Assembly: GCA_035505375.1 (NCBI GenBank)
Contig: DATJQV010000032.1
Span: 1-64,000 of the forward strand
Source of the DNA: a bacterium
GTDB lineage: Bacteria; Hydrothermota; Tepidihabitantia; Tepidihabitantales; Tepidihabitantaceae
Direction of reading: 5' to 3'
Length of the DNA: 64,000 nucleotides
The translations under genes were made by a program, and so were the position numbers. The notes under the pieces are model-generated. The model saw only the letters and a list, made by a program, of their open reading frames with translations. It had not been told where the DNA came from and did not search any database. Positions 57,726 through 64,000 of the stretch are shown here, piece after piece. Position 1 is the stretch's first letter, and every line of letters starts with the position of its first letter.

Positions 57726-59027
57726 ATGTCTAATCTCACGGTCGTCGGTACGCAGTGGGGCGACGAGGGCAAGGGCAAGGTTGTGGACTACCTGGCCGGC
57801 CGCGCCGACGTCGTGGCCAGGTTCCAGGGCGGACCCAACGCCGGACACACGGTTCGGGTCGAGCGGAGCACATTTACCTTCCATCAGATTCCATCGGCTG
57901 TCCTCTACCCGAAAGTGGTCTGCGTTATCGGTTGCGGGTGCGTCATTGACCCGTACGTCTTCGAGCACGAACTGGCCGCGCTGCGCAAGCACAAAGTGCC
58001 GCTCGGTCAGCGACTGGTGGTCGACTGCCGGGCCCACATGATACTGCCGTATCACCAACAGCTCGACCGGCTGCGGGATGAGCAATCGGCCAAGCAGCGC
58101 ATCGGTACCACCGGCCGCGGAATCGGTCCGGCTTACGCGGACAAAGTGAACCGCTCCGGCATTCGCGCCGGGGACCTGCTTTCCGAAGAGGTTTTCAACG
58201 ACAAGCTGAAGCACAACGTGGCCGCGGCCAACTTCCTGCTGATGGACCGCTACAAAGCCGAGCCGATATCCTTCAAGGACACGGCGCACGAGTACTGGCA
58301 GGCCACCCGGCGAATCGCGAAGATGGTCGGTGACGGCAGTCTGATCATCGAGGACGCGCTAAGGCGAGGAGCCAGTGTGATGTTTGAGGGAGCGCAGGGC
58401 ATGCATCTGGACATCGACTTTGGCACCTATCCCTATGTAACGTCCTCACTCACCTGGGCCGGCGGTGTCGCGCCTGGGACCGGCATCAGCCCGGTATGGC
58501 TCGAAGAAGTTGTGGGTATCGCCAAAGCGTACACCACGCGTGTCGGGCTCGGGCCCTTCCCAACCGAAATGAACGACGCCGATGCCGAGAGGTTGCGGGC
58601 TCTCGGCAGCGAGTACGGTGCCACTACCGGCCGACCGCGGAGGTGCGGCTGGTTTGACGCTCCGCTCGTACGTGTTTCGGTTCGGCACAACAAGCTGAAC
58701 GCCCTCGTCGTCACCAAGCTCGACGTGCTCGATTCGTTCGATGAGATCAAGATCTGCCGCGCCTACCGGCTTGACGGGGTAGAGGTAGGCGAGTTCGATT
58801 CATTCCATGCCGAGCAACTGGAGCCGGTGTATGAGACGATGCCGGGCTGGCGGGAGAAGACTTCAGGCTGCCGCTCCTTTGCCGAGCTGCCGTTGCGGGC
58901 GCGGCGCTACCTGGCCAGGCTCGAAACGCTTTGCGGGTGTCCGATTGCGCTCGTCTCGGTCGGCAGCGAGCGCAGCCAGACAATCCCGTACAAATCGAGG
59001 AAACTCAGGTGGCTCCGAACGGCGTAG
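57726..59027 (+). CDS. purA: Adenylosuccinate synthetase
   Basis: Joins IMP and aspartate with GTP on the way to AMP. It has VVGTQWGDEGKGKVVDYLA, PNAGHTV, TTGRGIGPAYADKV, FEGAQGMHLDIDFGTYPYVTSS (split family signatures) and ATTGRPRRCGWFD. The ATG at 57726 gives the usual N-terminus; 433 residues. Confidence 0.96.
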   Translation: MSNLTVVGTQWGDEGKGKVVDYLAGRADVVARFQGGPNAGHTVRVERSTFTFHQIPSAVLYPKVVCVIGCGCVIDPYVFEHELAALRKHKVPLGQRLVVDCRAHMILPYHQQLDRLRDEQSAKQRIGTTGRGIGPAYADKVNRSGIRAGDLLSEEVFNDKLKHNVAAANFLLMDRYKAEPISFKDTAHEYWQATRRIAKMVGDGSLIIEDALRRGASVMFEGAQGMHLDIDFGTYPYVTSSLTWAGGVAPGTGISPVWLEEVVGIAKAYTTRVGLGPFPTEMNDADAERLRALGSEYGATTGRPRRCGWFDAPLVRVSVRHNKLNALVVTKLDVLDSFDEIKICRAYRLDGVEVGEFDSFHAEQLEPVYETMPGWREKTSGCRSFAELPLRARRYLARLETLCGCPIALVSVGSERSQTIPYKSRKLRWLRTA

Positions 59028-59028
59028 T

Positions 59029-59103
59029 TACCAGGTACCAGTTTCCAGGTTCCAGTTTCCTACTACTGGACACTGGTCACTGGACACTGGCCACTGGTTC
59101 TCC
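59029..59103. repeat. CCAGTTTCC / CACTGG spacer repeats
   Basis: Tandem words CCAGTTTCCAGGTTCCAG and CACTGGTCACTGGACACTGG fill the gap between purA and hypB. No promoter is seen. Confidence 0.6.
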
Positions 59104-59105
59104 CT

Positions 59106-59771
59106 ATGCCCAAGATTGAGCTGATGCGGCGGGTGCTGGCGAGCAACGACGCGCTCGCCGCAGCCCAGTTGCAGAAACTCGACCGCCAAGGCGTGCTCGG
59201 CATCAACATCATGTCCGGTCCCGGCGCGGGCAAGACCGCACTGGTTGAGCGGACGGCGGAGGCGCTGGGGCAGAAGTACCGGATACAGGTTATCGAGGGC
59301 GACATCCAGGGCGACCTCGACGCGCGCCGGGTCACGGCCAAGGGCGTCGGCTGCGTCCAGATAAACACACAAGGCGCGTGTCACTTGGACGGCCTGATGC
59401 TCGGGCCGGCCCTGGAGGGAATCGACTTCTCCAAACTCGACCTGCTGATAATCGAGAATGTCGGCAACCTCGTGTGCCCGGCCGAGTTTGCGTTACCGGC
59501 TCACTACAACGTGACCGTTATTTCCACGCCCGAGGGTAGCGACAAGCCCGTCAAATACCCGCTGATGTTCTCCAAGTCCGACGTGCTCGTCATCAACAAG
59601 ATGGACCTGCTGCCCCACGTGGACTTCGACCTGCCCGCGCTCAAGAAGGTCGTGCGCAAGCTGAAGCCCGGCATCACCTTCATCGAGATGTCGGCCAAGA
59701 CCGGCGACGGCGTGGACAAATGGGTCGCGTGGCTCGAACAGAAGCTCCGCGCCCGCCGCAAGAGCCGCTAG
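59106..59771 (+). CDS. hypB: Hydrogenase/urease nickel-incorporation GTPase HypB
   Basis: Loads nickel into NiFe hydrogenase (with HypA) using GTP. The P-loop is IMSGPGAGKTALVE; IEGDIQGDLDARR, GACHLDGLML, IENVGNLVCPAEF and INKMDLLPH follow. 221 residues without an N-terminal His-rich stretch. No hydrogenase, HypA or urease gene is in the window. Confidence 0.94.
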   Translation: MPKIELMRRVLASNDALAAAQLQKLDRQGVLGINIMSGPGAGKTALVERTAEALGQKYRIQVIEGDIQGDLDARRVTAKGVGCVQINTQGACHLDGLMLGPALEGIDFSKLDLLIIENVGNLVCPAEFALPAHYNVTVISTPEGSDKPVKYPLMFSKSDVLVINKMDLLPHVDFDLPALKKVVRKLKPGITFIEMSAKTGDGVDKWVAWLEQKLRARRKSR

Positions 59772-59927
59772 CCCGGTCCGTATTCAGCCGCCAAGATCCC
59801 GCCCCGTTCTCGATTCTCATCCCTTGTTTGGCCATAAGGCCGCCCCCAGACCTGTAGGGCAAGATTCGGAGTAGCTTGAGCTGCGATGCGCGTCGCAGCT
59901 CTCCTCGTAGCCATCCAAGAAACTCCA

Positions 59928-60179
59928 CTCGTTGGTCAGAAGGTAACCCGCAGAGTAATCCTGGAAGGAACACGGACGGGAAACCGGACTGTAAGTCGGC
60001 AAGGAACTCCGGACGGAACCTGACTTGTTACTCGGCAAGGAACCGGACAAGGAACTCTACTCGTTGCTCGCGAAGTAGCGGAAGAAGTAGCGGTGGAAGT
60101 AACCGTAGAAGTAACCCGCGTCGTTCCTCGGGAAGTTGCTCCGGTCGTTACCTCGGAAGCTATGTGCGGAGCTACGGGG
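59928..60179. repeat. 12-bp tandem repeat array 3 (21 units)
   Basis: Units of consensus GAAGTAACCCGG hold one register for 21 copies without indels; several units are near-complements (GTCGTTCCTCGG type). The array ends 117 bp before the start of XRE-like gene 2; array 1 ends 122 bp before its paralogue. Confidence 0.85.
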
Positions 60180-60247
60180 GGAGCATAGGAGGGGTTCGGG
60201 CGGGAAGTGTGAATAGTGAATTGAGAATACAGAAGTTAGGACAGGAA

Positions 60248-60276
60248 TTGGCGGTTGCGGGAGAATGCGGTATACT
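60248..60276 (+). promoter_or_regulatory. Promoter of XRE-like gene 2
   Basis: TTGGCG (60248-60253), 17-bp spacer, TATACT (60271-60276). An AGAGGTGA site (60285-60292) precedes the TTG start at 60296. Confidence 0.65.
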
Positions 60277-60295
60277 ACATATTCAGAGGTGATGA

Positions 60296-61360
60296 TTGAG
60301 CCGCAAGACTGACGACTTGCCGATGACCAAGGAACTCGGGCTGAGGCTACGGTCACTCCGCAGAAGAGCCTCGCTGACCCAGGCTGAGCTGGCCGGACTT
60401 GCCGGCGGCAGTCTGGACCAGGCCTTGGTGTCGCGGCTGGAGTCAGGCCTTCACTCGAACCCCACTCTGTCGCTGGTGGCCCATTACCTGCGGGCGTGCC
60501 GGGCCAGCTTCAGCGAGATTGCCGACCTGCTGGATACGTACACGGCGAGGCCGTTGCTTTTGGAGCAGGAAGGACGCGAGGCCGTCGCCCGGGTGACCGA
60601 GGCGCTGCCTGTGCAGATCGGGAATCAGGCGCTGCACTACGACATCAAGACGACCGTGGCCCGCCGGGCAGAGCGCAAGCCGCCGCTTTCGTCAGAGGAG
60701 CGAGTGAAGCGGGTCGTGAATCTGGCAGCGGCAGCGAGCCGGCGCAAGCGACTCGACATCCTCGTGAAGTACCTTGAAGACGAGGTCGGCCACCGCCTTG
60801 CTGCCACCGAGCGGCAATACCTGCATCTACTTGCGCGCAAGTTCTGGGGCGCGCTCAGCTCGACGCGGGGCGGGCTCAAGCACGTGCGGCTCACTCGCAT
60901 GGCGCGGGTTGTCGGCGAAGGTGTGGCCGCGCACGTGCTGTCCGAGAGAGACGTGAGGCTGGTGCGTGACCGCGTAGTCGAGCTGTTCAGCCGGATGGAA
61001 ACGACCGGCGCGTTCGGTGCCGAGCCGCAACCGGCCAGTCCGCGCCGCAAACCGAGCTGGCTTGAGCGCCAGAAGAGAATGATGACCCCGGAAATGCTCA
61101 AGCGGCAGGCGTACATCGGCGAGGGACTGAATTCGGTGATGTCTGTGACCGAGATGATAAACCGTCCGGCCAGTGAGCGGGTTTCCTGGTACAACTGGCT
61201 CACCCTGCTGGCCAGCGCGGCCTATGACACGTTGCCCGGAACGCCGGAGCGGGAGCAGGTTCTCGAAGAGGCGCTCAAAGACCGGCCGGACCAAGACCTC
61301 GCCCGCAAGTTTGCGGAGCTGGCCCTCTCGGGTCTGGATCGGCAGCTGCATCGCGCCTAG
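60296..61360 (+). CDS. XRE-like helix-turn-helix protein, paralogue 2
   Basis: 354 residues from a TTG start. HTH at about residues 13-70: LGLRLRSLRRRASLTQAELAGLAG, VSRLESGL, then an ADLLDTYTARP helix as in paralogue 1. NQALHYDIKTTV matches the NYDMRV region of the other copy. The middle is basic and helical. The two proteins diverged well beyond the HTH, so they are old duplicates. Function is presumed regulatory. Confidence 0.8.
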   Translation: MSRKTDDLPMTKELGLRLRSLRRRASLTQAELAGLAGGSLDQALVSRLESGLHSNPTLSLVAHYLRACRASFSEIADLLDTYTARPLLLEQEGREAVARVTEALPVQIGNQALHYDIKTTVARRAERKPPLSSEERVKRVVNLAAAASRRKRLDILVKYLEDEVGHRLAATERQYLHLLARKFWGALSSTRGGLKHVRLTRMARVVGEGVAAHVLSERDVRLVRDRVVELFSRMETTGAFGAEPQPASPRRKPSWLERQKRMMTPEMLKRQAYIGEGLNSVMSVTEMINRPASERVSWYNWLTLLASAAYDTLPGTPEREQVLEEALKDRPDQDLARKFAELALSGLDRQLHRA

Positions 61361-61766
61361 GTCCGCGTTCGTCATTCTGCACTCTGACTTCTGGTCTCTG
61401 ACTTCTGAATTCTCCGAAGTCCGCCACCCGCCCTCGACGGCCTCGACCGTTTCCTCCACCGCAAGTAGTCTACCCGACACTCCTCAGACCAGGAAAACGG
61501 AGGTCCCTGTTTTCGCGTGTCGCTGGGGATTCGGGTTCGCGACAATGAGCCGCGCGAGATGGGCGGAGCCCGGTTCGCATCACAAGACGGCTACGCGAGA
61601 CCGGGGAACGGAAAGTCGAGGCCCGCACTGGACAATGGCAACTGGTAGCCGGACACTCGCGGCCCTTGGCCGCGCCTAACTCCTAGTTGCTCTCTGCCAA
61701 CTGCGGCTGCCGCTGGCAGCCCGCGCTGTCGTCTACGATCTGGAATGACGCGGCGTTAGGAGCTCT
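61361..61766. other. Intergenic region after XRE-like gene 2
   Basis: Begins with TTCTG-type spacer repeats (61370-61420). The rest shows no supported gene; open frames look like shadows. Confidence 0.5.
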
Positions 61767-63383
61767 TTATTGGTCCCCGAGACTCTCATCCCTCAACCGG
61801 AGCAGGTCCTCGTCGTAGGATTTGGATGCGGCCTTCATGTAGGCCGCGAGGTTAACAGGACTCCACACCTCGAAGAAGCTCCCCATACCCAAGAGGGTAG
61901 CGTCGCGTGAAACACCGGCTGCGTCGAGCAGACGCTTGGGCATATGGATGCGACCTCGCTGGTCCATCGAGACTTCGCTTGCCCCTGGCAGCCACACCCG
62001 CCTGAGGAATACGTCTTCTTTTTCGTACAGGTTTAGGTGCCTGCTCCACGTCTTCGCGTGCTCGTTCCATTCGGCGGCCAGGTGGCACTCAATCGAGTTG
62101 TTCGCGCCCCGCATCACAACCAGACACGCATCAGAATTGCTAGACATAGCCTTCCGAAAGGCTACGGGTATTGCGATTCTCCCCTTGGCGTCGACAAACT
62201 GGTGGTGTTCGCCAACAAAGAGCGTCTCGGGCGAGAGGGGTTTGCTCCTGCGCCGACGTCGCGTAGTTCCCCGTTCGGTCGGACTCGTGCGTGCACCAAT
62301 TGGCACGCAGGTGCGCGAACTCTCCCGTGCATAGCTGTAGATATCATCGTAGGTCCGAACATCCACACTCTGGTATCTCGAGGCCTGCACCCTGCTTTCG
62401 ACTGCGTCTACGTCCGGGCAGCGACGGCCGCAGACAAGAAGCGTCCTTGGCCTCGACACCATGATGCCAGCCGTGAGCTCAAACTTCCGTCGCGGTTCGT
62501 TCGATTCAAGCAAACCGGCGTAGTATTGAGCCTGGTGCGCCGTCGATATGACCTCGTCGGACAGACGCCACTGCCCTTCACGGTTGACATAGACCGGAGT
62601 TTGTGGTGGGGCTACGATCACGAAGTCCCAGAAATCGTCTCCCTGCATCCTGCGGCAGAAATCCACACGGTACGGCCGTCCGCCGGTACCGGCGTCAACC
62701 GTAACATCAGCTTTGAGCTGGACGTACCCCCCAAGCCCAAGGAACTTCGGGTAACGCAGGAAGAACTGCTTGACCTGTCTTGATGAGCGCGCGGCCCCGG
62801 ACAGGAATGCGCGCTTGAAGCGTGCGAGCTCTAGGGGCAGGAATGCGCCCTGCCCGATCTCAAACGCCCCAGCCGGGTGAGAGACGGGGGCTGGGACCTC
62901 CCGCGTCGGCACGATCTGCTTGGTTGAAGCGAGGTTGGCTATACGTCCGTACGCCTGGGAGCGGCGGGAGGATTCGTCTCCGATCCTCGCCGCAACGATG
63001 CGAGCGACTTCTTTCACGAGTTGCTGAGCTGAACGATCGACGTCATCATGGTCGAACAAAATGCACTCGCGGCCCTGCAGCATCGCCATGTGGGTGAAGT
63101 CGTAATCGGCTGAGGCGATAGGCAATATCGGCTTGCCCATTCCCTCGGCACATCCCACCTCATGCTGTACATATGCTGAAGACTGGCTGTTCCGTGTGAG
63201 GAGCACGACCACGGCGTCGGAATTCGCTATCGCACGCTTGATCTTGTCAGCTATCGACCTGCCGGGCTGGGGGTCATGCTCGTAGGTGTAAACCGACACG
63301 CCAGCTGCTTTGATGTGTTCTGCGATGGATGAGGCGAGCCGTACGTCCTCAGCAACGTGACTCAGGAACACTCTGGGCGGCAT
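61767..63383 (-). CDS. TIR - Shedu-like (DUF4263) - MraZ fusion protein
   Basis: 538 residues in three parts. Residues 3-132 are a TIR domain (VFLSHVAEDVRLASSIAEHI, GRSIADKIKRAIANSDAVVV, and YVQHEVGCAEGMGKPILPI with candidate catalytic Glu75). Residues 198-356 resemble Shedu/DUF4263 nucleases (YRVDF, DDFWDFVIVAPP, HQAQYYAGLLESN, RTLLVCGRR, VDVRTYDDIYSYAR), but the usual V-E-L-K after the Trp-Asp is V-I-V-A, so the E-x-K residues appear lost. Residues 387-518 are a complete MraZ with both SpoVT/AbrB halves (FVDAKGRIAIPVAFR and VSMDQRGRIHMPKRLL). I infer a defence protein with TIR as effector and a DNA- or cell-wall-linked sensor. Confidence 0.75.
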   Translation of the reverse strand: MPPRVFLSHVAEDVRLASSIAEHIKAAGVSVYTYEHDPQPGRSIADKIKRAIANSDAVVVLLTRNSQSSAYVQHEVGCAEGMGKPILPIASADYDFTHMAMLQGRECILFDHDDVDRSAQQLVKEVARIVAARIGDESSRRSQAYGRIANLASTKQIVPTREVPAPVSHPAGAFEIGQGAFLPLELARFKRAFLSGAARSSRQVKQFFLRYPKFLGLGGYVQLKADVTVDAGTGGRPYRVDFCRRMQGDDFWDFVIVAPPQTPVYVNREGQWRLSDEVISTAHQAQYYAGLLESNEPRRKFELTAGIMVSRPRTLLVCGRRCPDVDAVESRVQASRYQSVDVRTYDDIYSYARESSRTCVPIGARTSPTERGTTRRRRRSKPLSPETLFVGEHHQFVDAKGRIAIPVAFRKAMSSNSDACLVVMRGANNSIECHLAAEWNEHAKTWSRHLNLYEKEDVFLRRVWLPGASEVSMDQRGRIHMPKRLLDAAGVSRDATLLGMGSFFEVWSPVNLAAYMKAASKSYDEDLLRLRDESLGDQ

Positions 63384-63540
63384 TAAGGCCTAGTGGTGAT
63401 GCTACGCATTGGGGCGTCCATCAACATGGCAGAAATAGCGGCCATCAGCCGGATCGCACCATTCGGGGGCTGAGTGCCAAGCGCGGGGCGGCATGCTGAA
63501 CCGCGCGTGCAACTTCCCGCATTCCCGTCTACAGTCAGTT

Positions 63541-63789
63541 CTACAGGCCAGTGTAGTCGAAGGTGCCCGACCCGCCACATACGTGACAACCTTCGCGGTG
63601 AGTCCCGCTGGGCTGCCCGTTGCCCACGGAGATGAATCCGGCCTCGCAGCGGCCCGGACAGGCCCGTTCTCTCATGCAGGCATCGCACACGCAGACACTC
63701 CGCGTCCCCTTGTAGGGCAGGTAGAGTCTCTCTGCAGGAATGGTGACAACTCGTCCCTCATTGACACCGCACAAGCTACATATATCCAT
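63541..63789 (-). CDS. Small cysteine-rich (zinc-binding) protein
   Basis: 82 residues with CSLC, CVCDAC, CPGRC and CHVCGGSG; the last fits the DnaJ-type CxxCxGxG zinc motif. Eight or more cysteines suggest two zinc sites. An AGGTAGG site precedes the ATG. It lies 157 bp upstream of the TIR fusion gene on the same strand and could be its partner. The gap 63384-63540 shows no gene. Confidence 0.55.
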   Translation of the reverse strand: MDICSLCGVNEGRVVTIPAERLYLPYKGTRSVCVCDACMRERACPGRCEAGFISVGNGQPSGTHREGCHVCGGSGTFDYTGL

Positions 63790-64000
63790 CGCAACCTACC
63801 TTAGATGTTAAGAGCTTAGAACTCCACGCAGACTCCCAGTCCGACCGCCCATCTTCGTTCGGTCCCGGCAGGATTCTCGGATTTGCGGGCGGGCGTGTCA
63901 AATGGCCTCCCGCGCGCCACGAATCACTTGCTGTGTTGCCGGGACTCTCACCGCCTGTTCGTGCCACGCTATGGCCATTAGTACGTCAACGCACGGGCGA
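63790..64000. other. Window end, no feature seen
   Basis: A small reverse frame (63776-63967) has no recognisable domain or start site; I do not call it. Confidence 0.4.

Noticed and set aside
61767-62230. Ordinary mraZ of a division/cell-wall cluster
   Set aside because: The MraZ part is in one frame with TIR and Shedu-like parts, and no rsmH, ftsL or mur genes follow.
63776-63967. Reverse 63-residue frame at the window end
   Set aside because: No recognisable motif and it overlaps the start of the Cys-rich gene; too little support.

Overview
The window is high-G+C DNA (about 60% or more by eye) from an uncultivated-looking, Gram-negative bacterium. Four things suggest a member of the wider FCB group, perhaps a WOR-3/Stahlbacteria-like lineage. 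There is a PorU-like C25 protease next to a PorV-like barrel protein. Several secreted proteins end in type IX or FlgD-like sorting domains. One barrel protein carries an N-terminal ComEA-like helix-hairpin-helix region. Intergenic DNA is full of short degenerate repeats. The phylum is my inference; no rRNA or tRNA gene was seen.

Layout. 1-3.2 kb: a TPR protein cut by the window edge, a 12-bp repeat array and an XRE-like regulator. 3.2-13.4 kb: a metallo-beta-lactamase protein, mutL, miaA, metK-ahcY, a JAMM-motif protein (reverse), guaB, then a structured leader and a small secreted protein. 13.4-19.7 kb: a reverse acetate cluster (acs, an acetate transporter, malic enzyme), a secreted nitroreductase-like protein and a TPR protein. 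20.2-26 kb: a compact operon rpsM-rpsK-rpsD-rpoA-rplQ-panD-glmU-like-LytR_C-rsfS-EIIA-zinc ribbon. 26-31.6 kb: two outer-membrane proteins, a PHP phosphatase, a methyltransferase and a membrane protein. 31.7-38.5 kb: a restriction-modification island in which a newer module sits inside a broken type I system. 38.7-48.3 kb: dinG, a Minf_1886-family protein, ogt, a glyoxalase-II-like hydrolase, ino1, tmk, a C-terminal processing protease, mutM and an asparaginase. 48.3-57.6 kb: envelope and secretion genes including porU/porV. 57.7-64 kb: purA, hypB, a third 12-bp array with a second XRE-like paralogue, and a reverse-strand TIR / Shedu-like / MraZ fusion behind a small cysteine-rich protein.

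The genes combine housekeeping (translation and RNA polymerase, purine synthesis by guaB and purA, the methyl cycle by metK and ahcY, DNA repair by mutL, mutM, ogt and dinG), acetate use, and a type IX-like secretion pathway with likely cargo. Defence functions are at 32-38.5 kb and 61.8-63.8 kb. Promoters are strikingly canonical, TTGACN with a 16-17 bp spacer and a TATAAT-like box, and several lie so close to the start codon that the mRNA should be leaderless.

The two most unusual points are the TIR-Shedu-MraZ fusion, in which the nuclease-like middle domain seems to have lost its E-x-K residues, and the repeat biology. Three 12-bp arrays hold perfect register over 20-32 units, two of them about 120 bp upstream of paralogous regulators. 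Many intergenic repeats also extend or interrupt protein-coding genes in frame.
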